A DNA stretch of 64,000 nucleotides, taken from NCBI GenBank assembly GCA_036927565.1, contig JAYESD010000004.1, positions 88,230,942-88,294,941 on the forward strand. Reading direction: 5' to 3'. Position numbers and translations under genes: made by a program. Each line of letters begins with the position of its first letter. The stretch's first letter is position 1. Below are positions 1-10,281 of the stretch, piece after piece. Origin of the DNA: Tuctoria greenei. Taxonomy: Eukaryota; Streptophyta; Magnoliopsida; Poales; Poaceae. The notes below the pieces were generated by a model that worked only from the letters and a program-made list of their open reading frames with translations, did not search any database and was not told where the DNA came from.

Positions 1-2523
1 TAGTTGTTAAGAATAATATAACAAATATAAAGAATGAAAGAAAATATATAACTTTAACTAAGAGGATGACGAAATAAATAAAAATAAATGAATAACAAAT
101 AATAGGAAAAATAAAAGATAAAAATTTATATATAAAGAGAAATAAAAAAATATAAAGAATAAACAAAAAACAAAACAAAAAAAGAAATATAAATAATATT
201 AAAAAAAGAAAAGAAAAAAAGGGGGCAGCCCCACCGGCCGGCCAGGCCGCCCGAGCCGGCCCTCTCCCACGCGCCAGCGCGCCCCGCCGCGCGACCCCAA
301 CCACCAGCGCGCCTCCTGCGCGCACCACGCACGCCGCCCGGTCCACGCGCACCTCGCGCCCAAGCCGCCCAACCTCGCCACGCGTCCCCGCGCCCTGGTC
401 GATCCGCCCGCCCGCCCGCGCTGGCCCCATGGCCGAGTCGGCCGTGGCCTAGAGGGCTCTCGCGCCCCGGCTATATAAAGGACCGTAGGGGTTCGTTTTT
501 CCCTCGACACCAGAGGCAATGCAGCAGCCCCAAAACCCTAGCTGCCAGTAGAGAAAAAAAAGAGAAGAACAGAGGCGCCGCCAGGAAGATAAGCGATAAA
601 AATGGGGAAGGAAGAAGAAGAAAAAGATGAGGGTGCCGTCGTCCATCGGAGATCGTCGCGTTGCTGTCGTCATGCCGCTGGAGGACCGTTGCGCCAACCA
701 CTTCATCTACGCGTCGCCTTCGTCCCGCGATCTTTGAAGTCATCAATTCTACGGTAAGATTCGTTTTTTGATACGAATTCTAGCGATGTATTAGATCTAA
801 TAACTGGAGTTTAATCATAGTTGCACCACCTATTTTATTTCAGCAGCCCTAATTCTCGCTAAGACCCCCGTAAACTCACATAAACATGTATGGACCAGTT
901 GCATCTAATTAATAAACAACCATAGTTAATTAGTTATTGAACTTTGCATGCATGCATGTCATCACATGTTGATTAATATGTGCGCATCATGATGATTGGT
1001 ATGTATTTTCTGGTATGTATTTTCTAGTATGTGTGATCACGAGTAGAGGGAAGTGCTCAAGAGGTCGTATACGAGGATTTCCAGAACCAAGACTTCAAAG
1101 CGCTTGAGCAACCCTATCCGTCAGAGCAAGGCAAGTGTCCTTGAAGCATATTGATCTTGATTTTAAAATAAATGTTTTGTTTGAAAAATTGCATGCTTGT
1201 GTTAATTTGATGGGAATCCTATGATAGGAAGTTGACTAGATTTGTTTAACCGCCCTTGTCACCTAGAATATCTGGTAGAGAGTTGGGAAGGGTTTTTACT
1301 TTTTGCATCATTTAATTAATTGGGATGGGAAACCACTATATCATTTAATTATGCATTAATGATATATTGATTAACATGAACTGGTTAAAATGACGGGTGA
1401 TCTAAGCAAACCTGCTATGTGGATGGGTTGGATGTTATGGTGGTTTCCTGTCTTTAGATCTAAGGACCGGTTCATGCGAGAATAGGCCAGGACTATAGTG
1501 CCACCACGAGGCCAAGTATGGGTGTGGCGTAGATGATTAGTTAGGGCATTGCTGATATTGCGCGGATTATTTGGCGCACCAGGGAAGGGGAGTCGGATTG
1601 GGTTTGGATTTGTGGTAGGGACTCCCTGGGATCCGAATGGCACAAGAGGGGGCCCTTGGTTGAAGACATGCTCTATAGGAGACGTCGCCACCGGTGAAAC
1701 CTCAGTGGGTCCGTACATGCTAATAGTCCCTTTGTAAAGGCTATTTTGTGATCTCTTGGCCATACACCAAAGGAAGTGTCATTGGCATAAGGGAGGTCCT
1801 TTAGTCGCCGACAGGTGATGAAATCACAAACGCGTGGGTAAAGTGGTACAAACTCTGCAGAGTATTACAACTATCATGATAGCCGTGCTCCCGATTATGA
1901 GCGCTTGGATGACCTACATGATTAGAGGGAATTTGGGATTTTGGATGGTTATGGTTTATGACATTTATTATGGGTATTGGCAATGGTGAATTATGGACTG
2001 GTATTATGATGGTTACATAGTTTATGATGAGGTTATTTTACTTACATATAATATATTGCTTTTCAAATATTTTAATGTACTTTTCAACACTTAGCCATTA
2101 TTACTGTCGTCATTTGAATCAGCCACATGTCATACTTTCCCACACTTGCTGAGTATGACATGTACTCACTCTTGCAATCCCCCAATAGTTTAAGGTGATG
2201 GTTGGGAGTGTCATGAGGATAATGCGGAGTTCTAGGCTGTGCTATGCCGTCGACTTGCCTGTGGTGTTATTGGAGCCGCGCTATCCCATTTGCTTAGTAT
2301 GCTTAATTAGAGTATATCCGGTGCATTAGTTGAACTTGTCATTAATATTCATTAGAGCTTGTATTCGAGGATAATATGAATTGTGTAATAGGATTTGGTT
2401 AATTAATCTTGTTTTGTGGTAATTTTTGATATATCCTTTTGTGAATGCACTCGTGTATGTGTGCTGAACATCCTGGGCATACATATGCATTCACTTGGTT
2501 CATTTTCGGAACCGTGTGTCACA
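1..2523 (+). repeat. 5' LTR of element L (truncated by window start)
   Basis: Position 1 corresponds to about 3296 in the second LTR, so roughly the first 235 bp lie upstream of the window. It ends in TGTCACA at 2523, directly before the primer site. It contains an A/T-rich upstream part (1-210), a very GC-rich block (about 215-470), a TATA box at 472-480, a pyrimidine/purine-rich leader and a longer mixed tail. Confidence 0.88.
472..480 (+). promoter_or_regulatory. TATA box in 5' LTR of element L
   Basis: TATATAAAG follows the GC-rich block. About 50 bp downstream AAACCCTA (533-540), a telo-box-like motif common in plant leaders, lies in the predicted transcribed region. The same TATA is kept in the second LTR at 3743-3750, whereas the telo-box there has become AAACTCTA. 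The promoter role is inferred from motif and position, about 680 bp into the LTR. Confidence 0.7.
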
Positions 2524-3059
2524 AATTGGTATCAGAGCCACAGGTTGACCGTAGGACGCAGCCTAAATAGAATGGAAACATTAGAGCACATAGGACACTC
2601 AGGAATCGTTGTGTCTTGTTTGGTGTGCTGTTGCTATGTTTTGTTGCTTGTGTGCTTAGTAGAGGATTGTGGGATGCTTTAGCATTGCTATATCGATATA
2701 GGCTTGTATAGGTAGTTGTTTAGGATCATATACCTTGATGCATGCATATAGGTTGGGGTTTCTTCTATCTTCATTTCTGTCTCTACTTCTGTGGAAGATT
2801 GGCACTACAATAAGATTCGTAACCGCGGAAGAAGCTACATGAGAGCATGAAGATGTTTTCAAGGGTTTTCTTATCTCTTCTTTAATCCGTCCAAATATCG
2901 AGGGCGAGATTCCTTTTAAGGAGGGTAGATTGTCACATCCCAAAATTTTCAAACTTGGCTAATTTAAATATGAATGGGAATTTAAATATTTTGTTCCCAA
3001 ATCTCTTCTTCAGCCCATCCGAATCTCAAGGGCGAGATTCATTTTAAGGGGGGTAGAAT
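2524..3059 (+). other. Interior of element L: primer site, non-coding remnant, duplicated 3' end
   Basis: The Met-type primer binding site starts at 2526-2527. The following 350 bp hold no reading frame resembling gag or pol. The end is duplicated: 2873-3000 and 3001-3059 onward repeat the same TCTTCTT...GGCGAGATTC...purine-tract...TGT order, offset by 128 bp. The first copy therefore contains about 65 bp of LTR start (from 2936, TGTCACATCCC) trapped inside the interior. Confidence 0.8.
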
Positions 3060-5779
3060 TGTAACACCCTGATTTTCGAGTTTTGGCAAACTAAAAAATT
3101 AAATGGGAATTTAGAAATAAATTGTTTTTATAAAGAAATATATAATATATATCCACCTCATGTTGCATTTGCATTTTTCCTTAGGTATTAAATTTATTGC
3201 CAAAACAAATACATTAAAAGTAATTAAATTCGCATAATGAATATGGAATGAAAGAAATAAAGGGAAGAAAATTTATTATGAAAGAAAGAAACAATAGTTG
3301 TTAAGAATAATATAACAAATATAAAGAAAGAGAGAAAATATATAACTTTAACTAAGAGGATAACTAAATAAATAAAAATAAAGAATAACAAATAATAGGA
3401 AAAATAAAAGATAAATATATAAAAGGAGAAATAAAAATATAAAGAATAAAAAACCAAAACAAAAAAGAAATATAAATAATATGAAAAAAAGAAAAAAAAG
3501 GGGGCAGCCTCGCCGGCCGGCCAGGCGACCCGAGCCGGCCCGCTCTCGCGCGCCAGCGTGCCTTGCCGCGCGACTCCACCCACCAGCGCGCCTCCCGCGC
3601 GCACCACACGTGCCGCCCGGTCCACGCGCACCGCGCGCCCAAGTCGCCCAACCGTGCCCTGGTCGAGCCGCCCGCCCGCGCTGACCCCGCGCTGGCCTTG
3701 TGGCCGAGTCGGCCGTGGCCCAGAGGGCTCTCGCGCCCCGGCTATATAAAGGACCGTAGGGGCTCGTTTTTCCCTCGACACCAGAGGCAATGCAGCAGCC
3801 TCAAAACTCTAGCCGCCGGTAGAGAAAAAAAGAGAAGAACAGAGGCGCCGCCAGGAAGATAAGGGAAAAAAGGGGAAGGGAGAGGAAGAAAAGGGGGAGG
3901 GTACCGTCGTCCGCCGGAGATCGTCACGTTGCCGTCGTCGTGCCGCCGGAGGACTGTTGCGCCAACCACTTCATCTACGCGTTGCCTTCGTCCCGCGATC
4001 TTCGAAGTCGTCACTTCTACGGTAGGATTCGTTTTTCGATGCGAATTCTAGCAACGTATTAGATCTAATAACTGGAATCTAAATCATAGTTGCACCTCCT
4101 ATTTTATTTCAGCAGCCCTATTTCTTGCTAAGACCCCCGTAAACTTACATAAACACGTATGAACTAGTTGCACCTAAATAATAAACAACCGTAGTTAATT
4201 AATTATTGAACTTTGCATGCATGCATGTCATCGCATGTTGATTAATAAGTGCACATCATGATGATTGGTATGTATTTTCTTGTATGTGTGATCACAGTAG
4301 AGGGAAGTGCTCAAGAGGTTGTATATGAGGATTTTCAGAACCAAGACTTCGAAGCGCTTGAGCAACCCTATCCGTCGGAGCAAGGCAAGTGTCCTTGAAG
4401 CATATTTAACCTGTTTTAAAATAAATGTTTTGTTTGCAAAATTGCATGCTTGTGTCAATTTGATGGGGATCCTATGATAGGAAGTTTACTAGCTTTGTTT
4501 AACCGCCCTTGTCACCTAGAATACCTGGTAGAAAGTCAGGAAGGGTTTTTACCTTTTGCATCGTTTAATTAATTGGGATGGGAAACCACTATATTATTTA
4601 ATTATGCATTAATGATATATTGATTAACATGAACTGGTTAAAATGATGGGTGATCTAAGCAAGCTTGGTATATGGATGGGTTGGTTGTTATGGTGGTTTG
4701 CTTGCTTTAGATCTAAGGACCGGTTCATGCGAGAATAGGCCAGGACTACAGTGCCACCACGAGGACAAGTATGGGTGCGGCGTAGCTGATTAATTAGGGC
4801 ATTGTTGGTATTGCGCGCATCATTTTGCGCACCGGGGAAGGGGAGTCGGATTGGGTTTGGATTTGTGGCAGGAACTCCCTGGCATCCAAATGGCACAAGA
4901 GAGGGCCCTTGGTTGGAGACGTGCTCCGTAGGAGACGTCGCCACCGGTGAAACCTCAGTGGGTCCGTACATGCTAGTATTCCCTTTGTAAAGGCTATTTT
5001 GTGATGTCTTGGCCATACACCAAAGGAAGTGTCATTGCCATAAGGGAGGTTCTGTAGTCGTCGACGGGTGATGAAATCACAAACAGGTGGGTAAAGTGGT
5101 ACAAACTCTGCAGAGTATTAAAACTATCGTGATAGCTGTGCTCCTGGTTATGAGCGCCTGGATGACCTACATGATTAGAGGGAATTTGGGATTTGCGATG
5201 GTTATGGTTTATGACATTGATTATGGGTATTGGGAATGGTGAATTATGGACTGGTATTATGATGGTTACATGGTTTATGATGGGGTTATTTTACTTACAT
5301 ATAATATATTGCTTTTCAAATGTTTTAATGTACTTTTCAACACTTATCCATTATTACTGTCTTCATTTGAATAAGCAACATGTCATACTTTCCCACACAT
5401 GCTGAGTTACATGTACTCACTCTTGCAATCCCCCCCCCCCCAACAGTTTCAGGTGATGGTTGGGAGTGTCATGAGAATAATGTGGAGTTCTAAGCTATGT
5501 GTTGCCGTCGACTTGACTGTGGTGTTATTGGAGCCGCGCTATCCCTTTTTCATAGTATGCTTAACTAGAGTATTTCCGCTGCATTAGTTGAACTTGTCAT
5601 TAATATTCTTTAGAGATTATTCGAGGATAATATGAATTGTGTAATAGAATTTGGTTATTTAATCTTGTTCTATGGTAATTTTCTGTATATCCTTTAGTGA
5701 ATGCACTCGTGTATGTGTGTTGAACATCCTGAGCACACATATGCGTTCACTTGGTTCATTTTTGGAACCGGGTGTCACA
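3060..5779 (+). repeat. 3' LTR of element L (complete, 2720 bp)
   Basis: It begins TGTAACACCC right after the purine tract AAGGGGGGTAGAAT and ends TGTCACA. It parallels the 5' LTR throughout: GC-rich block 3500-3740, TATA 3743-3750, leader 3750-4020. A GT at 4022 and an AG at 4111-4112 preceded by a pyrimidine-rich stretch could bound a 90-nt intron, also present in the first LTR at 754-843. A C homopolymer at about 5431 replaces a shorter run seen in the first LTR. Confidence 0.88.
3743..3750 (+). promoter_or_regulatory. TATA box in 3' LTR of element L
   Basis: TATATAAA sits at the same place in the LTR as 472-480. Being in a 3' LTR it could drive read-out transcription into the flank at 5780. 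Confidence 0.6.
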
Positions 5780-5780
5780 A

Positions 5781-5995
5781 ATATCCTCTACAAGATGATC
5801 GGGGAGGTGGTTGGGATGGAGGGCCGTCAGCATCTTCTACAGACCATCGCTCGGAAGCTTCAGACTTAATTGTTGGAGGAGGCAGCAGCGGCGGCGGCAG
5901 CGGAGGAGGCGACAGCGGCAACAACGGAGGAGGAGGAGGCGGTGGCGGCGGAGATGGAGGTGGAGGTGGAGGCGATCTCCTCGGACTCCGAGTAG
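5781..5995 (+). pseudogene. Possible C-terminal exon of an unidentified gene
   Basis: Immediately after element L a plus-strand frame runs to a TAG at 5993-5995. Reading from ATG 5795 it gives about 24 ordinary residues, an in-frame TAA at about 5867 (CAA to TAA would restore Gln), then an acidic alanine/glutamate-rich tail ending ISSDSE. The downstream DNA is T-rich like a plant 3' UTR. The GGC-rich stretch could instead be a simple triplet repeat in non-coding DNA. I do not recognise a family. It may be the 3' end of a CACTA gene, because it lies upstream of the CACTA-1L gene on the same strand, or of a host gene hit by element L. Confidence 0.3.
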
Positions 5996-6000
5996 AGTAG

Positions 6001-7295
6001 TATTTGTAGTTTTTCTTTTTTCTTGTTTTCTATGTGCTTTCGTAGTTCTTGTTGGTAATATATGTGTTGTTTTTATTTTAATGATAAATGTCTTTTCTGT
6101 TCATGAACAATGCGTCCTACTATGTAGTATCGAAAAACAACTCCTTTCTAAAAAAGGGGTGAGATAACTGTTGTTCAATGTCTAGCCAAGAATTCGTTGT
6201 GTTGCGACAATCGACTACTCTTGGTTGAAACTCAATTGAGATCGTGGTTGAGGCTGTGTTTCTCCTCTTTTGTGTTCTTTCACTCAATTTTTTCATTTGT
6301 TGTGGGCGCATGTGAAATTTTTTTTTAGTAGTAGTATATACTACATGTTATCATTTCATTGTGATTAACGTTACAGAATGTCGATTGTTATCATCGTCCT
6401 TTCGAGGACTTGGGTGTTCTGTATTTGCATATCATTTGCATTAGCACATATACATTTGGCGATTCATATTTTTGTTCACATTTTTTTTTGGAATGTCCCA
6501 ATAGCTAGTAGATGACTGATTTTAGATTTTGATCTCCATGCATGGAAACAAAGATGAATTAAGAAGTGAGCAAGTTGTCCGAAGAAGTCTACCCCTCTAG
6601 CTACACGCATTATGTGCAGGAATCGACGCGACATGACATGTAATTAATCACGATTGCATGCGTGCACAAGGGCACGGCTAACGTAAAATCTCCACGCCCG
6701 CAAAAATTATTTCGTTCTTTATGGCGCGCCACAATTGAGATTTTAACAATTCCGTCTTCGCTCCCTGCGCCTCCAATTTTAGTCCCTCCTATTGTAACCC
6801 TATTTTAGCCACGATGAGTATAAATGGAAACAATGGCTTCTGTTACCGACACACTGCTGCTCCGCCCTTTCGGTGATCTTGCAGCACTACAAATGTGTTG
6901 TCTCTCTCTCCTGTGTTCCATACCTGTATTCCTAAGAAATTCCCGTGTTTTCATTTCACATGGTTTTTATAATTTTTTCCCCATGGATCTCGCAGTGACG
7001 CATCGAAGATCTTGGTGGTGTTGACTCCTGGGTACAACGCCGGGCGACCAAGTTTGACGCGATCTACCGAACCTCTTCATTGTCGACACCTCCCTGCGAC
7101 ATCGCATCCCAGACTCCATTTTTGTGCTAGGTAAACTACAAGATCCATGCCCTCTTTTTATAGATCTATATTGGCTTGGTTCTACACGATCCATGCAGTT
7201 TTGGGCTAGTTAAGTTCTACACGATCCATCCTGATATACGAAGATTAAATAAATTTACAGAGAAAAAATGTGGTATTCTATTTCACAAATTTAGT
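6001..7295. other. Unassigned DNA, no supported gene
   Basis: A T-rich stretch follows the possible gene end. At 6819-6826 there is a TATA-like TATAAATG with CCTATTGTAACCC upstream, followed by a short frame (6833-7024) that lacks any recognisable domain. This could be an old promoter region, but nothing supports a protein. Confidence 0.4.
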
Positions 7296-7319
7296 TATAT
7301 ATATATATATATATATATG
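7296..7319. repeat. (TA)n microsatellite
   Basis: A run of alternating T and A of about 24 bp directly precedes the TA flank of the neighbouring MITE. Confidence 0.9.
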
Positions 7320-7321
7320 TA

Positions 7322-7415
7322 CTACATCTGTTCTGAAATAAATGTCGCTCCGACAACTTATTATTTCTAGTTTAATTCCTGGCCAGGAACGACAAATACT
7401 GAAAACCAGAGGTAG
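7322..7415. mobile_element. Stowaway-like MITE (94 bp)
   Basis: Ends are CTACATCTGTTCTGAAAT and the reverse complement of CTACCTCTGGTTTTCAG, imperfect inverted repeats close to the Stowaway consensus, flanked by TA on both sides (7320-7321, 7416-7417). The interior has no coding capacity; such elements use Tc1/mariner transposases from elsewhere. Confidence 0.75.
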
Positions 7416-8108
7416 TATGTAATTTCAGGATTTAGAAGTAAATGACACACGGGTTATCTAATCAACCACTCCAAATTTTCTACTCTCATTCCTTTTTTAC
7501 AAATTTGCATTCCTAAGATTTTCAGTTCCCACAGTTTTTACACTTTTTTCTTTCTTGTGGTTTTCTCGGATCGTACATTTTTTTCTATTCCTTCATTTCT
7601 AATTCCCCCGTTCGAAATAAATACTGCAGTTTATAGCAACCACACCGTCCGATCCAAAATCTACGTCGGTCATGTGATTTGACGTTATCACTGTTAATTG
7701 GAATGACTACTTACAATGCTTTTTTTACATTCGGAATAAGACATCAAATAGTGATGTTGTCTACAAGCATTCACGGTGGCCAACAATCACCTGGTATAAC
7801 TATAAATGTGTTTACTATAGGAATCAAAAAAATTAGAAAACTCTAAATCATTTGCGAGGTATGTAGAGAATATTGCAGCACATGATGTTCGGGAACCCTG
7901 AGGTTCTTCACTCCCTGGTACTATGATGCATGAACCAACAACAGGTATAGATATACAAAACATAAATACTCCTTCCGCCCCAACGTAACTTTAGTTTTGG
8001 AGCTTAAAAAATGTCCCACTCCAATTCTATCGGTAGCTTCCAACTACCCATATCACATAACATTACTACCTGCCTGTTTACCGTGCCATTTGTTTTGGCA
8101 GAACGTGT
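7416..8108. other. Unassigned AT-rich DNA
   Basis: No gene seen. Fragments such as CTCCTTCCGCCCCAACG at about 7971 resemble one end of a MITE, but I could not find the matching other end. Confidence 0.5.
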
Positions 8109-8110
8109 TA

Positions 8111-8198
8111 CTCCCTCCTTATCTTTTAATTGACGTTTCTTAGAAAAAAAAAAGTGAAATACAAATGTCCGAACTTCAAACAAAAAATAAAGAGGGAG
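8111..8198. mobile_element. Stowaway MITE (88 bp)
   Basis: Perfect CTCCCTC/GAGGGAG ends continue as imperfect inverted repeats (CTCCCTCCTTATCTTTT versus the complement of AAAATAAAGAGGGAG). TA duplications lie at 8109-8110 and 8199-8200. Confidence 0.85.
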
Positions 8199-8723
8199 TA
8201 GTTTTTTACTCATTTGGTATTGAATTTGGAGCATTGTGAGAGACTACGTTATGTCCTTTATATGTAATGATGATGAGTGTATCATGGTCATTTGCATTCT
8301 TTCCTAGGCTCTACTAATTGTTTTAGCATGCCTTGCGATTCTACTTCTTAGTAGTCTTTATAGTTAACAGTTCATCAGCCTGTGTGATGGCGTGATTTTT
8401 TTATGCCTCGAAGCTATGCTATCTTGCCGCCGGCCACTCCGGCATGCACCAGCACCCACGCCCCGCTGCTGGTCACATTAGTGTCCTCCCCAACATGTCT
8501 CCCTCGCCCATCGCCATGTCCTATCCTTCACGTGCCATGATGACCCCGCTGCCCGCAAATCCTTGGCCATCACTCGCCCTACCACTAATCCTCCTCGAGA
8601 GTTGCTCCTAGTGATCTCGGGCAGACCGAACCCTCGCTTTGTTAAGCATCGCAAGCTGGGACTATGCAGTACTACACCTGCAGTAGCCGCAACTAACAAG
8701 TGGACCCAATGTCTCATGGGCCC
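8199..8723. other. Unassigned DNA, partly a diverged relative of the adjacent foldback element
   Basis: The stretch 8540-8720 shares blocks (CTCGAGAGTTGCTC, GCAGACCGAACC, CCTGCAGTAGC) with 8820-9030, so it looks like an older copy of one end of the next foldback element. No gene is supported. Confidence 0.45.
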
Positions 8724-9028
8724 ACATGTCAGTGGCAGCTAATGCAGGTGCACTACTGCAGAGGATTTCAATCCCACATACTGCCTGCCTTATCTGTCTT
8801 GCATTTGCCACATGCTACCGCTGGCGTTCATTACTTGCCCTCCAACGAATAATTCTCTTCGAGACGCGCTCGGCTGATGTCTGTCAGACCGAACCGGCGA
8901 ACCCAATCTTTGTCTAGTCTAGCGTTGCCACCTGCATGGCTGCCCCCTCAGTCTTGCCTCTTGCGCTGCTGGACTGAAAATCCTTTGTTGTACTACGAGT
9001 GCAGTAGCGTCACTGACATGTGTACCTG
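8724..9028. mobile_element. Foldback/MITE-like element, left copy (~305 bp)
   Basis: The two ends are inverted: CACATGTCAGTGGCAGC opens it and the reverse complement of the same motif (ending CACTGACATGTG) closes it, with about 50 bp of imperfect terminal inversion including a CTACTGCAGAGG-type block. An inverted copy exists at 38682-38982, at the equivalent place in CACTA-1R, so it was already inside CACTA-1 before the two copies separated. No coding capacity, and target duplication not resolved. Confidence 0.65.
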
Positions 9029-9074
9029 ATGGCTCATTTTAGGGTATGAACAGCAACAAGAAGTGAACAATGTA

Positions 9075-9181
9075 CCCCCCCCCCACCCGTTCAAAATAGT
9101 TGTCGTTCAGACAGTCCTAACTAGTTCATTTTTAATTCATTTGTTGGTCTGATACGACAATTAATATAAACCAGGAGGGAT
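9075..9181. mobile_element. Stowaway-type MITE inside CACTA-1L
   Basis: Right end is the complement of the CTCCCTCC type (CCAGGAGGGA), flanked by TA (9073-9074, 9182-9183). The left end has been replaced by a C homopolymer. The inverted counterpart is at 38527-38629, where the CTCCCTCC end is intact. Confidence 0.8.
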
Positions 9182-10281
9182 TAATACAGAAGAAAATGGT
9201 ACTGGGACACGGTCGTCCCACACTCGTATTTGTCGCACTCGTCCTGAAGATGGTATGAACATCAGACTTTTCTTCTTTTCACACTATTTGTACAAGATAC
9301 TAAACTTGGTCAGGCGGTAATTTGCTTTAATCGTTTACTGTTTGAATCAATGTAACAGAAGGAAGGAAGCTAGGAAGAAGTGTGGCTAAAGGACTTAAGG
9401 TTGCCAGAATACGCTATGCATCTCAAGTTACTAGAATAGAGCATGTGAAGCTACCAATTCAGTTCTCCGCTAGGTTGGGTGCTGCGGTTTGTATTAATCA
9501 ACGGCACTTTGTTGATGATGTGGTTATGTCTACAAAAAGACATGCATCCCTCAGCGATGCAAGGAAGTGGGCAGAGCTTGGCCATAGTAACAAGAGAGAT
9601 AGAGTACGAGACATTATGGTTAGTGTTGTCACACCCCCACAAAAGTATTTTTTTCTTGCAATCTCTATCTTGTACATTTACAACAACTTGTTATACAATG
9701 TACAGGATTCCTAGGACATGGAGGACACACTGGAGAGCGTAGGAAATTTTTTGAAAATTTCTGGTGAGCGCTACCAGGGGTGGCGCTCGACTTTGCATGC
9801 CACCTATAAGAGTTATTCTTCCGAAGAAGAACGTATACGAAACAAGCCTGGTGACGTTAGGCACCCGAGTGGTTGCACCAAATAGAATATTTTGGGTCTG
9901 AGCGATTCAAGGTCAGCTAACTTTTTAATAGTTTTGCATCATACAAAAACTATTTGATTTACATTCATTCGTGGAATTAATTCTTAAAATTATTGCAGTC
10001 GGTAAGCAGGACCAATTCTCAAAATCAAAGAAGACAAAAGGCGAGTCACTTGCTTGGCTCCAAATCCTACTCCAAGAAGGTATGAAAAATAAATCACGCT
10101 TTTACTTTGCACTGTAAACAATATGTATACTGACATGTTGAAATTTACTTGTATTTTATGTAGCGAGACCCAGAGAACGGAGAAGAAACCGATCACATAC
10201 AACTGTGGAAGGCAAGCCATTTGTTTGAGAACGGTGACAAGGCAAAGAAGCTGGCATAATCTGTACATGTGAGTAACACTT

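Larger units (their letters stand above)
1..5779 (+). mobile_element. LTR retrotransposon L, short-interior gypsy-type element (5' end cut by window)
   Basis: Two long direct repeats (1-2523 and 3060-5779) enclose only 536 bp. The interior starts with TGGTATCAGAGCC, complementary to the initiator-Met tRNA 3' end, and ends in a purine tract just before TGTAACACCC, so this is an LTR pair. LTRs of this type (TGTAACACCC start, Met primer site, about 2.7 kb) are typical of grass Ty3/gypsy elements. No gag or pol remains, so any movement would need proteins from another element. The 3' flank is AATAT (5780-5784), so the unseen left flank should end in the same 5 bases. The two LTRs differ by scattered substitutions and small indels, so the insertion is not recent. 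Confidence 0.88.

Noticed and set aside
126..519. Arg/Gly/Ala-rich open frames on both strands of the GC-rich block (also 3224-3790, 39248-39772, 60188-60493)
   Set aside because: They arise from GC-rich composition inside LTRs or a transposon leader, differ between LTR copies and hold no domain.
1..5779. Tandem segmental duplication of a gene
   Set aside because: Primer site and purine tract between the repeats show they are LTRs of one retrotransposon.
6824..7024. Small gene after a TATA-like sequence
   Set aside because: The ATG overlaps the TATA motif, the product has no domain, and there is no second copy or splice evidence.
7603..7740. Possible MITE starting CCCCCGTTCGAAATAAATACTG
   Set aside because: Only one end resembles a MITE; no inverted partner or TA flank was found.
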